The translations under genes and the position numbers were made by a program. The notes below the pieces were generated by a model. The model saw nothing but the letters and a program-made list of their open reading frames with translations. It was not told the DNA's origin and made no database searches. 41,904 bases of DNA from Prolixibacteraceae bacterium (GTDB lineage: Bacteria; Bacteroidota; Bacteroidia; Bacteroidales; Prolixibacteraceae). This document shows positions 1 to 9,027 of the stretch, one piece after another. The DNA is taken from assembly GCA_017998095.1 (NCBI GenBank), contig JAGODU010000018.1, forward strand, positions 1 to 41,904, given 5' to 3'. Numbering within the stretch: the first letter of the stretch is position 1; the number at the start of each line of letters is the position of its first letter.

Positions 1-1236
1 ATTCGGAAGAACTATAATAAAAATTATCAAAAGAAGAACGGTGTTTGTGTACCTCGACATACTGGCCAGTTTTTCTGAGCCTTTGCTTAACAGATGCCCG
101 ATACGCCCCTTTAATTCAAAAAAACCTATTGAAGCCCATAAAAGCGCGGGTATGCTTATTAGAAGTCCGTGTCTTGTACTGAGATAACACGTTTTGACCA
201 TATAGACATAAATGCTTAGAAAAAATACAAGCATCCAGATCAGAATCGGTATTTCACCTTTATTGTATGGTATGTATCTCCTCTTTATTACACCGAAAAG
301 AAAAAGTATAAAAAATACCAGATGCAAAGATTTTGCGAATTTATATACCGCCTCTGAAAAATAGATCTCATATTTATGTCTTTCAGCCATATCGTAAAAT
401 GTTCTGAAACGATAAGAGGTTATGTTGATCACCTCCTGTTTCAGTTCAAGGTCTTGCTCAACATCATGTGTCAATATAAGACGGGGCAATTTCTCGCCTA
501 TAAGACCAAAATCCCATTTACCTAGATTATTCTTAAGTACAATAAGAAATGGGGAGGCAATAAGTGGAAAAGAAATGATAAATACGAACATCATTGCGAA
601 TAGGCTCTTCAATTGTATCTTGCCGTCAAAATAATGCCACACCATCCAAAGTAATATAACCAAAATAAGTGCAGCCCCATCAAGCCTTGTAAAAGATGCC
701 AGCACAACAAACATGGCGGCAAGCATAAGGGACAACAACCTCTTTTGAGCAATACCCCTCCAGGCAAAATATAGCGAAGATATGGAAAAACACCAAAAAA
801 CAGGCTCTCTAAGCACATCCGTCGAATATTCAACAAGCCTGGGGCTGATGATATAAAACAGTGAGGCTATTGCGGCAATGCGACTGTCTATGAGCAATCT
901 GATAAGAAGAAAAAAAGGTATGATCGCAATTGAACCAAATACAACCGAGACCAATCTCCCCGCAGTTTCCCAATCGTGAAAAACCTTTTGAAACAATACA
1001 ATAATAAAGGGGAATAGATTGAAAAAACTCGATTCGGATATTTTACTGAAGTTACCAGATGCGATTAATCTCGCATTTTCTATATATCTAACCCCATCCG
1101 GTGTAATGATCTGTGCCGTCATTACACCATAAAGCCTTACGACCACTGCTAGAATCGTAAGGCCTATAAGCAAGAGGACTATATTCTTATCCCCTGAAAA
1201 CCTTTTTATCCCATCAACCATTTTTTTTCGCTTCAT
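1..1236 (-). CDS. GT39-like (PMT_2-type) polytopic membrane glycosyltransferase, 3' end missing
   Basis: The frame is open for 412 codons from ATG at 1236 and runs off the left edge without a stop. The ATG directly follows the TAA of the preceding gene (1239-1237), so the two are probably co-translated. The N-terminus is Lys/Arg-rich, followed by a hydrophobic helix and then an extracytoplasmic loop with an Asp-Gly (D47, in ITPDGVRYIENARLIASG). That arrangement is typical of GT-C enzymes that use polyprenyl-phosphate sugars, where an Asp in the first loop is catalytic. Several more hydrophobic helices follow, and FTRLDGAAL lies near residue 182. The family usually exceeds 450 residues, so little may be missing. 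It probably adds a sugar from a lipid carrier outside the membrane. A polymerase-like role cannot be excluded. Confidence 0.82.
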   Translation of the reverse strand, partial: MKRKKMVDGIKRFSGDKNIVLLLIGLTILAVVVRLYGVMTAQIITPDGVRYIENARLIASGNFSKISESSFFNLFPFIIVLFQKVFHDWETAGRLVSVVFGSIAIIPFFLLIRLLIDSRIAAIASLFYIISPRLVEYSTDVLREPVFWCFSISSLYFAWRGIAQKRLLSLMLAAMFVVLASFTRLDGAALILVILLWMVWHYFDGKIQLKSLFAMMFVFIISFPLIASPFLIVLKNNLGKWDFGLIGEKLPRLILTHDVEQDLELKQEVINITSYRFRTFYDMAERHKYEIYFSEAVYKFAKSLHLVFFILFLFGVIKRRYIPYNKGEIPILIWMLVFFLSIYVYMVKTCYLSTRHGLLISIPALLWASIGFFELKGRIGHLLSKGSEKLASMSRYTNTVLLLIIFIIVLPN

Positions 1237-1851
1237 TTATGGCTTTCCATCGCAGGAACCCTTGAACTCGGGCATCGTGGCACATTTATCAGCGCTTATG
1301 CCTTCCTGCTTAAAAACCTTGACAAGCGTCATCCAGAGAATCTTCATATCAAGCCAGAAACTTCGGTTATCGACATACCACACATCAAGTCTGAACCTTT
1401 CCTCCCACGTAATTGCATTCCGACCGTTCACCTGCGCCCAACCCGTAATACCAGGTTTTAAATCATGACGTCTCGCCTGTTCTGGAGAATACCTCGGCAG
1501 ATAATCCATGAGAAGTGGTCTCGGACCCACGATACTCATATCGCCTTTGAGCACATTCCAAAATTCTGGCAGCTCATCGATGCTTGTCTTACGCAATATC
1601 CTTCCTAAATGGGTCAATCGTTCTCCATCGTCCTCAACGGATGACTTTCCGGGATCAGACATTCTCATGGTTCTGAACTTCACGATATCGAAAGGCATGC
1701 CTTTGTAACCAGGTCTTTTCTGGATAAAAAATATAGGGCTACCCATGCTGAGCCAAATCATAACCGCTACAATGAGCATAACAGGCAAAAACAGTATAAG
1801 CCCTATCAGCGAAACAAGAATATCAAAACACCTTTTGATGATCACCGCCAA
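1237..1851 (-). CDS. PglC-like initiating phosphoglycosyl transferase (bacterial sugar transferase family)
   Basis: Monotopic phosphoglycosyl transferases move a sugar-1-phosphate from a nucleotide sugar to undecaprenyl phosphate and so start lipid-linked glycan assembly at the cytoplasmic membrane face. This 204-residue protein has the short form of the family. It has an N-terminal basic patch and re-entrant hydrophobic helix (about residues 11-34), KFRTM at 58-62, the catalytic Asp-Glu pair D92-E93 in SIDELPEFWNVLKGDMSIVG, and PRPLL at 110-114. It lacks the extra N-terminal helices of WbaP/WcaJ. The start is TTG at 1851, 5 bases after the upstream stop, with no strong ribosome site; the in-frame GTG at 1845 is an alternative. 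The substrate sugar cannot be read from the sequence. Confidence 0.93.
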   Translation of the reverse strand: MAVIIKRCFDILVSLIGLILFLPVMLIVAVMIWLSMGSPIFFIQKRPGYKGMPFDIVKFRTMRMSDPGKSSVEDDGERLTHLGRILRKTSIDELPEFWNVLKGDMSIVGPRPLLMDYLPRYSPEQARRHDLKPGITGWAQVNGRNAITWEERFRLDVWYVDNRSFWLDMKILWMTLVKVFKQEGISADKCATMPEFKGSCDGKP

Positions 1852-1856
1852 ACAAA

Positions 1857-3152
1857 CTAATTGAAGTCACTGATGCTTTTCCTGATCTGTGCAAGCCTTT
1901 TCTCTCTGTCGGATACATCTACAAGTCCTTTTTCGATGATATAATGGGATACAAGAAGGCTTGCAAGATATTCGCCTTTTTTGCTCCAATGCTTGTCTAA
2001 TCTCATATAGAGGTCCTTTTCCGGGTCGAGAAATTTTGATGTCCCTTTTCTTGTGTATTTCCGAAACGGTTCGAGCAAATCGATATAAAGGATGTTTTCT
2101 CTTTGAAAAAACTCACCAAGAAACCGATTAGGTTGCTCCAAGTCTATATGCTTATCTTTGATAAAATACGGATATACCTGCTCTTTTGCCGGAATGACTA
2201 CGACAAGCAGATTGGTCCCGTTTTTATCGGTAAATCGCTTAAAATTTCGCAGATTCTCAAAGTGGTTTTCCCATGCACTATTAAGCCACGGAAAATCCTT
2301 AAGGGGATAGAATTCAAGCATGTCGGTCTCAAGAGGCATGGATTTCTCACTCTCTTTCAACGCCTTTGCCTTCATATCTTTTATAAACGATTTAATCTGG
2401 CTCGTCGCATGTCTTATTCTGTCGGACAGTACTGAATTATCGGTTATATAACACTTCCATCTCTTGAAAACAGAGCTGCATACAGAACATTCATCGTATT
2501 TACTGCAAACGACCTTTCTCTCGTAAGATTTTGCGTGCCTTTCTAGGCTTGTATCATCCTGCACCTCGATAGCACCGGTTTTATAATCGACTATCTTTTT
2601 CTTTTCTACGAGAAAACCGTTCACCTCGACGAATGGAGGAAACCTGTAGTCATCATCGAGGTCGTTCAAAAAATAACCAAGCACAACGAGTTTTGGAACA
2701 TGCCTTACTGCACCGACGATCTTTTCCGCCTTAAGCAGTTCCTGCCTTGTCCCGTAGCCTGAGACACCGCACTTTAGAACCCTCATGCCGAGGTTACCTT
2801 CAAGCAGCGTCCCCCATTTGTTCTCGAACGAAGAAAACTGATGCGTAAAACTGTCACCTACAAGCAATATGTAATCCTTTTCCTGTTTGTAAGGTCTATC
2901 GAAACAACCAAGTTCGTTCGACCATATATCGATATAATATTTGCCTTCATGATGGATTCTTCGCGTCGGGCAATTCTCCGCAATATCAAAACCGGCGATA
3001 CTGTCAGGCTTATAGTAATATCTCATTTGGCGGGCACCAAGGGATTTTTTATAGTCGGTCAACCTGAGAATGCCTTCCGCAATGCATAAGACCAATATAA
3101 TTGTAAATAATGCAAGCGCTATGTTGATGAGGTATCTTTTAATCCTGTTCAT
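1857..3152 (-). CDS. SGNH-fold O-acyltransferase/esterase-like protein, membrane-anchored (AlgX/AlgJ-like)
   Basis: This 431-residue protein has one N-terminal membrane segment (about residues 8-28), after which the rest should lie outside the cytoplasm. The GDS block is at G99-D100-S101 (LLVGDSFTHQ), the Asn-Asp block at N163-D164 (GYFLNDLDDD), and the C-terminal Asp/His block at D386/H388 (LDKHWSKKGE). Together these form the Ser-His-Asp set of SGNH hydrolases, and the final block resembles alginate O-acetylation proteins such as AlgX and AlgJ. Cysteines at about 198-240 may form a small disulfide or metal site. It may acylate or deacylate the finished glycan. No MBOAT partner is visible. 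ATG at 3152 is preceded by GAGGAA. Confidence 0.7.
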   Translation of the reverse strand: MNRIKRYLINIALALFTIILVLCIAEGILRLTDYKKSLGARQMRYYYKPDSIAGFDIAENCPTRRIHHEGKYYIDIWSNELGCFDRPYKQEKDYILLVGDSFTHQFSSFENKWGTLLEGNLGMRVLKCGVSGYGTRQELLKAEKIVGAVRHVPKLVVLGYFLNDLDDDYRFPPFVEVNGFLVEKKKIVDYKTGAIEVQDDTSLERHAKSYERKVVCSKYDECSVCSSVFKRWKCYITDNSVLSDRIRHATSQIKSFIKDMKAKALKESEKSMPLETDMLEFYPLKDFPWLNSAWENHFENLRNFKRFTDKNGTNLLVVVIPAKEQVYPYFIKDKHIDLEQPNRFLGEFFQRENILYIDLLEPFRKYTRKGTSKFLDPEKDLYMRLDKHWSKKGEYLASLLVSHYIIEKGLVDVSDREKRLAQIRKSISDFN

Positions 3153-3184
3153 GTAAATTATTCCTCTTATTCGGCAAAAACTTA

Positions 3185-4348
3185 TTAAACGTTTGCAAGG
3201 AGCAATGATTTATAATAATCCGTTAGGGCTTCGGTGACGATTTCTTTCGAAAATTTTTTAGTGGCTCTGATACGCGCATTTGAACCCATTATCTTCCTTA
3301 AATCAGGTCTTTCTATCATCTCTATCATCTTCGATGCCAGGCCATCCACATCACCAGGATGATAAAGAAGACCTGTTATTCCGTCCTCGATTGTATCGAT
3401 AACACCGTAAATTCTTGTTCCAATCGAAGGAATACCTGCTGATGCCGCCTGAATAACCACAACCCCAAATCCTTCACGATAAGAAGGCAGGCAAAATATA
3501 TCCGACGCTGCAAAATATTTTTCAGGCACATCCGTATAACCCACAAAGTGCATCTTTTGAATACAAGAACTGCACAACGATTCCATTTGTTCCTTCATCC
3601 CCTGCTCATCAGGACCTACTATCAACAAGTGTATGTTATCGTATTTATCGCACACCCGTCCAAAAGAACGGGCAAGGTCAATTAGCCCTTTATCACGGTT
3701 CAGTCTACCAAGATACAGAAAAACAACATCGGATTCCGGTATAGCGAGATGCCCTCTTATGAGGTCTCTTGATTCTGGGTCAGGCGAAAACTTATCTGTG
3801 TCAACGCCGCAGATAGAACCATTAGCAAGAACTCTCGATTTCTCGGGTGACACAACACCCTGTTCAATGAGAAAATCCCTTTGAGAGCTGCTGTCAACAA
3901 GTATATGTGTGGCGCATGCGGCAAGAAGTTTATCCATCGATTTAAGCAACCACCGCACAAACCCCTTTTTTGTCGCCCATACCTGTCCTGTAAATATGTG
4001 AATCCGAATTGGAATGCCGGCAAAAAACCCCGCAAGCATAGAAAGAAGGCCTGCCTTAGGTGTAACCGAATGGATTGCATGAAACCTTCCAATCCTAAAC
4101 TCTCTGTAAAGCTCGCAAAGCGCCTTGATGTCGGAAGCCGGGGATATCTTCCTTCTGATATTGATATGAATTACAGGGATTTTTATGCCGAAAGGTTTTA
4201 AGAAGTGTTTATTGTTTGTGTTCAGAGCTACATAGACATCGAAATATTGCTCCATAGCCTTGATATGGTCAGTTAAAAATGCCTTTACGGTAATCTCCGC
4301 TGCAACTACAAAACACACCTTCGGTTTTTCTAAGTTTTTTTCAGGCAA
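3185..4348 (-). CDS. GT4-family glycosyltransferase (GT-B fold)
   Basis: Retaining glycosyltransferase of the group 1 type, acting on lipid-linked acceptors at the cytoplasmic membrane face. The C-terminal donor domain is clear: FLYLGRLNRDKGLIDLARSF near residue 230, then the E(x7)E region REGFGVVVIQAASAGIPSI near 310, which binds the nucleotide sugar. The N-terminal domain holds a FTGQVW segment typical of the family. Length (387) is normal. The assigned start is TTG at 4348, with no convincing Shine-Dalgarno sequence; no ATG lies in frame nearby, and GTG within KPKVCF is an alternative. It sits between the GT2 gene and the SGNH gene and probably adds one sugar of the repeat. Donor and linkage are unknown. 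Confidence 0.9.
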   Translation of the reverse strand: MPEKNLEKPKVCFVVAAEITVKAFLTDHIKAMEQYFDVYVALNTNNKHFLKPFGIKIPVIHINIRRKISPASDIKALCELYREFRIGRFHAIHSVTPKAGLLSMLAGFFAGIPIRIHIFTGQVWATKKGFVRWLLKSMDKLLAACATHILVDSSSQRDFLIEQGVVSPEKSRVLANGSICGVDTDKFSPDPESRDLIRGHLAIPESDVVFLYLGRLNRDKGLIDLARSFGRVCDKYDNIHLLIVGPDEQGMKEQMESLCSSCIQKMHFVGYTDVPEKYFAASDIFCLPSYREGFGVVVIQAASAGIPSIGTRIYGVIDTIEDGITGLLYHPGDVDGLASKMIEMIERPDLRKIMGSNARIRATKKFSKEIVTEALTDYYKSLLLANV

Positions 4349-4389
4349 TCCGGCAAACCGGCAAAATAAGAATTTTATGGCAATGCATT

Positions 4390-5262
4390 TTACAACCCAG
4401 GAATCTTAGTAGACCTTATCTGTTCTATGATGCTGTCTGCACGTGTTCTTTCTTCTTCATTGAGTTTCCTATTGCGCATATTTACCAGAATATCATGTGA
4501 ATTAACAGAAGCAAATATCTGATATACCAAGCCTTTCAGGAATGATTCTGCCAATAGCTGTAAGGTTTGGCGCTTTCCCACATATGAAGGACCGTAAGTT
4601 CTTATAATTTTTCTCACGGTTTTACGGCTCAGTAGATGATTTTTTACATTCACAAGACCTTCTCTGACAAAATAGAGAGGCTCATTAATCCTTGCGAAGC
4701 GAGATGTCTTATATGTCCTGCACCACAACTCACAGTCTTCAGCTCTTATATACCCCATATCGTATGGATTTTTTTGAAACCACTCTGTGTAACCCATTAC
4801 AGTTGCATGATGAAAAAATCTTCCACTTAAAAGTGTTGCAGGCCTTACATTGATCACACTCGTGTCTCGAACACCTATAGCCCTGCCTTCCTGGTCCATT
4901 GAACACATGAGTGTATCAACAACATCGATTTCAGGATGCGTTTTAAGGTATTCAAACTGCTTTGACAAACGCTCAGGATGCATCATATCGTCCGCATCCA
5001 TCCTTGCATAATATCTTCCTTTAGACAATTGTGTCATCTGATTGAGCGCCGCAATAAAACCTTTTTTTTCCTTCTCCCTAAAAACACGGACTCTGGGGTC
5101 TTTCACAGACTTGACGAGTTCATATGATCCATCTGTCGAATTATCATCAACAACGATAAGCTCCCAATCTTGAAAAGATTGAGCAAATATCGACCTAAGT
5201 GCATCCGTGAGTGTGTCTACATTATTGTAAAATGTAAGTCCTATCGAAACTGCAGGATTCAT
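4390..5262 (-). CDS. GT2-family glycosyltransferase
   Basis: Inverting GT-A glycosyltransferase. The N-terminus reads PAVSIGLTFYNN followed by WELIVVDDNSTDGS, and the DxD motif is in RYYARMDADDMMHPERL, binding the metal and nucleotide-sugar diphosphate. I place the start at ATG 5262 because it gives the usual family N-terminus (MNPAVSIG). A TTG at 5286, which overlaps the upstream stop by 4 bases, would add eight residues. Length is about 290. Residues after 200 are less conserved and form the acceptor-binding part. It belongs to the set of three glycosyltransferases (with the GT4 and CgeB-type proteins) that probably build the oligosaccharide started by the phosphoglycosyl transferase. Confidence 0.9.
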   Translation of the reverse strand: MNPAVSIGLTFYNNVDTLTDALRSIFAQSFQDWELIVVDDNSTDGSYELVKSVKDPRVRVFREKEKKGFIAALNQMTQLSKGRYYARMDADDMMHPERLSKQFEYLKTHPEIDVVDTLMCSMDQEGRAIGVRDTSVINVRPATLLSGRFFHHATVMGYTEWFQKNPYDMGYIRAEDCELWCRTYKTSRFARINEPLYFVREGLVNVKNHLLSRKTVRKIIRTYGPSYVGKRQTLQLLAESFLKGLVYQIFASVNSHDILVNMRNRKLNEEERTRADSIIEQIRSTKIPGL

Positions 5263-5282
5263 TGTCTGTTTCTTTTGTATTA

Positions 5283-6215
5283 TCAAGCTCTTTCCATGTA
5301 TTGCCGCCAGGTTTCGAAGAGCGATCTTTCGATATCAACAACAGGTTCAAACCCGAAAGCCCTGTGTGCCTTTGCATAGCTACCGAAAGAGATATCGATA
5401 TCGGGAATCCTAACCAAAGCAGGGTCATGTTCTATTTCAACAGGCATACCTGAAAATCCAGCAATCACCTCTACAACCTTGCGGATTGAGTAAGGTTTAC
5501 CTGAACATATATTGAACACCTCACCCCAAAAATCCCCCTGTGCAATCTTAATATATGCATCCATTGCATCGTTTACATTTATGAAGTCTCTTTCTGTATT
5601 CAGGTTTCCCATCTTTATGACCAATTTTTTATCCTTCCGGTTCAAAGAGTCTTTGATTCTCTTTATGATTGCACCCACCACCAATGTAGGCGGGATGCCC
5701 GGACCTATAATATTGAAAGGTCTTGCTGCCACAATCTTCAGACCCTCTTTCTGAACATAGTTTTGCCCGGCAAGCACCACTGCATGTTTGCTTATACCAT
5801 AGGCATTGAACGGACGACATGGTTGTTCCTCAGTAAGCGGAAAATCACCGGGGGCGGCAAAACCATATTCTGCGCTGGAACCGATTATTAAAACCGATGC
5901 ATTGGGTATGCATCTTCGCACCGCCTCAAACAGATTAATGCTCCCGCTAAAATTTATTCTGTAAACTTGGTAGAGATCATCGCCTATAACACCTGCGAGA
6001 TGGAAAATCGTGTCTGGCTCCCAAAACTTTATCGCATATTCAAGCCTTTCCCGGTCGCAGATATCAACACTGAGATATGCGTCGAGATGCAGCTCGGGCA
6101 GTGCTTCATCCGCAATATCAATGCCAAATATGCGCACATCATAGTCGGTGCGAAGCCTTCTGACAAGATGTCCGGCACAAAAACCCAATGCACCCGTAAT
6201 AAGAACTGACTTCAT
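5283..6215 (-). CDS. NAD(P)-dependent SDR, Rmd-like (GDP-4-keto-6-deoxymannose reductase type)
   Basis: Extended short-chain dehydrogenase of 310 residues. The nucleotide-binding loop is ITGALGFCAGHL (residues 6-17), the catalytic Ser lies in IGSSAEYG (about 111-118), and the Tyr-Lys pair is Y139/K143 (AYGISK). The stretch AARPFNIIGPG and the IGSSAEYG motif are closest to GDP-6-deoxy-D-lyxo-4-hexulose reductases (Rmd), which make GDP-rhamnose-type sugars. It follows a sugar-1-phosphate nucleotidyltransferase, which fits a nucleotide-sugar pathway, although no GDP-mannose 4,6-dehydratase is visible in the window. Other 4-keto reductases or epimerases of the same fold are possible. Confidence 0.8.
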   Translation of the reverse strand: MKSVLITGALGFCAGHLVRRLRTDYDVRIFGIDIADEALPELHLDAYLSVDICDRERLEYAIKFWEPDTIFHLAGVIGDDLYQVYRINFSGSINLFEAVRRCIPNASVLIIGSSAEYGFAAPGDFPLTEEQPCRPFNAYGISKHAVVLAGQNYVQKEGLKIVAARPFNIIGPGIPPTLVVGAIIKRIKDSLNRKDKKLVIKMGNLNTERDFINVNDAMDAYIKIAQGDFWGEVFNICSGKPYSIRKVVEVIAGFSGMPVEIEHDPALVRIPDIDISFGSYAKAHRAFGFEPVVDIERSLFETWRQYMERA

Positions 6216-6229
6216 ATAATCATGTTTGT

Positions 6230-6934
6230 TTAAGGGAGAAAAAACCCAGGATTTGAAACAAAATCGGCACTCGCCTGTTCATAGTCTTCAAAACGGCCGA
6301 TATCCTGCCAGTAACAGTCTGTGTCAAAGCACATAACCTTTTTTCCTGCTCTTATCAGCGCTGTCATTAATTCAGGGATATCGAATTTGCCATCACTTGG
6401 AATTAAATCGAGACTTTCAGAGGAAAGCACATTGATACCCATGCTTACATCATACTCGAGTACAGGTTTTTCACGATATTCACCAAGTACGCCTCCATCT
6501 GATTTTACAATGACCCCGTAATCTATATGCGCCTTACGCTGAGTAACTGCTATCGTCCCCGAGGCATTGTGTGCCTTGTGGTAATCAACTATCTTTCTGT
6601 AGTCAAGCGTGGTCAATATATCGCCATTCATCACGAGCATATGTCTTTCGGGATTTTTCAGCATCCTCAAAGACCCTGCCGTCCCCAAAGGTTCATCCTC
6701 AATGTAATATTCTATATTTACTCCCCAGCGAGACCCATCCCCAAAGGTTGCAATAAAAAGCTGAGCCATATATCCGAGCATGACTGCAACCCTTCTGATA
6801 CCCGATGCGGCTATTTGCCTTATAACTACTTCAATTATAGGCACATCACCGATAGGCAGCAAGGGCTTTGGTATCACCATTGTAAAGGGCTTCAGCCTGA
6901 CCCCTTTGCCACCAGCAAGTATTACAGCCATCAT
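6230..6934 (-). CDS. Sugar-1-phosphate nucleotidyltransferase (NTP_transferase family)
   Basis: Makes an NDP-sugar from NTP and a sugar-1-phosphate. The signature loop is ILAGGKGVRLKPFT, followed by IPKPLLPIGDVPIIE. The metal-binding Asp lies in LVMNGDILT (about residue 104), and the C-terminal part reads CYWQDIGRFEDYEQA. With 234 residues and no acyltransferase or CBS domains, it is like heptose-1-phosphate or mannose-1-phosphate guanylyltransferases and minimal RmlA relatives. ATG at 6934 is followed at once by a second ATG, with GAGGT about 10 bases upstream. The adjacent Rmd-like reductase makes a GDP-sugar plausible, but the nucleotide cannot be fixed from sequence. Confidence 0.88.
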   Translation of the reverse strand: MMAVILAGGKGVRLKPFTMVIPKPLLPIGDVPIIEVVIRQIAASGIRRVAVMLGYMAQLFIATFGDGSRWGVNIEYYIEDEPLGTAGSLRMLKNPERHMLVMNGDILTTLDYRKIVDYHKAHNASGTIAVTQRKAHIDYGVIVKSDGGVLGEYREKPVLEYDVSMGINVLSSESLDLIPSDGKFDIPELMTALIRAGKKVMCFDTDCYWQDIGRFEDYEQASADFVSNPGFFLP

Positions 6935-6980
6935 AATTTCAATACCTCTATAAAGTTTTTGTAATGGTTAAAAGGGATGT

Positions 6981-8039
6981 TTAGATACTATCAAAGATTG
7001 TCTGCATCCTGTGAAAATATGTATGCATTGCCATCACCCTCTCGTGTCCGGCCTTTGCAATCCTGTTTCGCGTTGTCGGATCCTTTATTAGCTCCGAAAC
7101 TATCTCTGCGCCCTCCGAAGGTGTTCTGTATGTGAGAACCTCTTTGCCCGGTAGCAATAACTCCTCCATGCCTGTCACATAATCTGTCAGTTGCACACCG
7201 CCGCTTGCAGGTATTTCAAATGCGCGCGAATTAAGACCTGCATGTTTTGTCTGCGGATGATGGGAATTGAGAACTACGGTTGCAGCCTGATATGCCCTGT
7301 TAACATCCTCAATGGGAAGATATTCACCTCTGACAATCTTTTGTGTATCTTTTATACCGGCCATATCGAGAAATTCTGACCAGCCACCACCCCATATAGC
7401 AATATCAGGTATATCCAAAAAGGGTGCGATTAGTTCACCACGTGCATTATAAAAAGACGCTATAAAACACAAATTGCTGCCAAAAAGCCTTCTTTGCTCA
7501 GCGGTAAGCATTTCGGGGTGATATTGTACCGGGTCAGCCGCACAAGGTAAGAATGTAATCTTTTTTGCGCCTTGCCTCCTTAAAGGCTCAAAATAAGCAT
7601 AGTCAAATACAAATATCTGATCATATTCAGGAACACAATGTGGGAATATCAACCACTTGTATTTTTCGTTCTGATATATCGGGTTATCTACCCACCAGTT
7701 TACAATCACCGGTTTGCTTTTCAATCTCTTCAATTTTACAATCGTTTTTGGCAAGACGATCTCGCCTTTCAAAACCATTACAAGATCAGGCTGAAAGGAT
7801 TCAGCCAACCTAATAATGTTTCTATCTATTTCCCTCCCCATAACCAAAAACCAGAACATTTGGCGAATAGGCAGCGGCAAAGACAGACGAAAAAACGAAG
7901 TAACACCCTTTGCAACATCTTTAGAGGGCGTTTTTGTATAATAAAATACCTCGACCTCACAGTCGTGCTGTTTTAATGCCCTAATTACCGATTCTGTCCA
8001 TCCCCCAAACCAGTATGGGCCGATGAGTAAAATACGCAC
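6981..8039 (-). CDS. CgeB-type glycosyltransferase (GT-B fold)
   Basis: Glycosyltransferase of the CgeB/Glyco_trans_1_2 type. It begins with a Rossmann-like ILLIGPYWFGG and ends with the donor-domain pattern NSRAFEIPASGGVQLTDY, then EVLTYRTPSEGAEIV and AKAGHERVMAMHTY, typical of this family. Length is 352 residues. The start is GTG at 8039 (no ATG is available), with GGAG about 10 bases upstream. It lies 7 bases from the end of the RmlD-like reductase gene. The family occurs in surface-polysaccharide and protein-glycosylation loci; its donor is not predictable here. Confidence 0.82.
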   Translation of the reverse strand: MRILLIGPYWFGGWTESVIRALKQHDCEVEVFYYTKTPSKDVAKGVTSFFRLSLPLPIRQMFWFLVMGREIDRNIIRLAESFQPDLVMVLKGEIVLPKTIVKLKRLKSKPVIVNWWVDNPIYQNEKYKWLIFPHCVPEYDQIFVFDYAYFEPLRRQGAKKITFLPCAADPVQYHPEMLTAEQRRLFGSNLCFIASFYNARGELIAPFLDIPDIAIWGGGWSEFLDMAGIKDTQKIVRGEYLPIEDVNRAYQAATVVLNSHHPQTKHAGLNSRAFEIPASGGVQLTDYVTGMEELLLPGKEVLTYRTPSEGAEIVSELIKDPTTRNRIAKAGHERVMAMHTYFHRMQTIFDSI

Positions 8040-8046
8040 CTGTGGT

Positions 8047-8955
8047 TTACTCCAAAAAACTCTCGGTCTTTTCTGCTTCTCTCATTCTTCTCAATCCATC
8101 CCGAAGCGACAGAGGAATTATGCCAAGTTCACGCTCCATCTTCGATGTATCGAACGATGTATCTCTTGGCCTTGGCACAAGTTCATTGAAAAATGTGTCA
8201 GGAACAGGATTGATCAACGAGCTGTCAAGCCCGAAAACCTCAGCGGTCAATAGTGCAAAATCATATAAAGACACATGGTCTTTGCCAGCAATATGAAAAA
8301 TACCACTTGCGTTCTTTTCAACCACTGCGTTAACGGCCTCGGCGCAAGCGATAGAACAAAGCGGCTTACTGAAAACATTATCAACTACATTGATACGTTT
8401 TTCTTCCCTCAGTTGTCTAACCCATGTAGTCACCAGATTACCCCTCTCTTCGGGATAAGGCCATCCATACATAAGAATAGGCCGTACAATGGCCCATGAG
8501 ACATTGCTTTGCATTACAACCTTTTCAGCATCGACCTTCAGCTGACCATAATAATTTATCGGGTTTGTCTCGTCCTTCTCGCTGTAAAAAGGAGCTGTGC
8601 CGTCAAACACCGCATTCGAAGATATATAAATGAGCCGACACCTCCATTTCTCACACAATCGGGTAACTATTTCCGTACCACCAACATTCACCTTCCTGGT
8701 AAATTCCTTGTGCTGCTCCGCATAATCAACACTCCCCACGGCAGCCGCATGTATTACAACATCGGGCTTAGCCCATTCAAAAACATTCTCCATTGCATGC
8801 AAATCCGTCACATCAGCCGCACGAATATTCGCACATGAAGATACATTCAAACGGCGTTCAGGATAATAAATACCGAACAATTCCTCTACATAATTCAACT
8901 TTTTTTGAAGTGAATAACCCAAAAGTCCTGTAATACCAGTAATTAATTTTCTCAT
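8047..8955 (-). CDS. RmlD-like SDR (dTDP-4-dehydrorhamnose reductase family)
   Basis: NAD(P)-dependent sugar reductase fold. The dinucleotide loop is LITGITGLLGYSL at the N-terminus, then VVIHAAAVGSVDYAE, YISSNAVFDG, and the Tyr-Lys pair in NYYGQLKVDAEK. The IHAAA, SSNAVFDG and YGQLK pattern matches RmlD-type 4-keto-6-deoxyhexose reductases. I take ATG 8955, preceded by AAGGAG, rather than the TTG at 8970, which has no ribosome site and would place that AAGGAG inside the gene. RmlA, RmlB and RmlC partners are not recognisable in the window, so the keto-sugar it reduces is unknown. Reduction of a keto group in one of the other nucleotide sugars is an alternative. Confidence 0.82.
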   Translation of the reverse strand: MRKLITGITGLLGYSLQKKLNYVEELFGIYYPERRLNVSSCANIRAADVTDLHAMENVFEWAKPDVVIHAAAVGSVDYAEQHKEFTRKVNVGGTEIVTRLCEKWRCRLIYISSNAVFDGTAPFYSEKDETNPINYYGQLKVDAEKVVMQSNVSWAIVRPILMYGWPYPEERGNLVTTWVRQLREEKRINVVDNVFSKPLCSIACAEAVNAVVEKNASGIFHIAGKDHVSLYDFALLTAEVFGLDSSLINPVPDTFFNELVPRPRDTSFDTSKMERELGIIPLSLRDGLRRMREAEKTESFLE

Positions 8956-9027
8956 ATGCTCCTTGCTCAAAAGATAAGTTCAAAAATATACAAATAATCA
9001 TTAAGATGATTAAAATCGATTTTATGC
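8956..9027. other. Longest intergenic gap, AT-rich, with a palindrome and a small hairpin
   Basis: This 72-base gap between the GT-B-like gene (stop at 9028) and the RmlD-like gene holds a perfect 14-base palindrome TAAAATCGATTTTA at 9011-9024. It also holds a 7-base inverted repeat (TAATCAT at 8995-9001 and ATGATTA at 9006-9012, loop TAAG). Neither has the GC-rich stem and T-run of an intrinsic terminator. A TATATT reads on the minus strand, but no good -35 box precedes it. It might be an internal regulatory site or simply an AT-rich junction between two inserted segments. Confidence 0.35.

Noticed and set aside
609..836. Minus-strand open frame of 75 codons near the left edge
   Set aside because: It is out of frame within the 412-codon GT39-like gene, which is continuous from 1236 to the edge and has the expected membrane pattern.
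4350..4365. Tandem repeat CCGGCAAA x2 upstream of the GT4 gene
   Set aside because: Two copies of eight bases in a 40-base gap, with no further copies seen; no evidence for a regulatory site or attachment site.
9011..9024. Palindrome TAAAATCGATTTTA as a terminator or operator
   Set aside because: It has no GC-rich stem or following T-run, it has no loop, and AT-rich palindromes of this size arise easily by chance. I kept only a neutral note of it.
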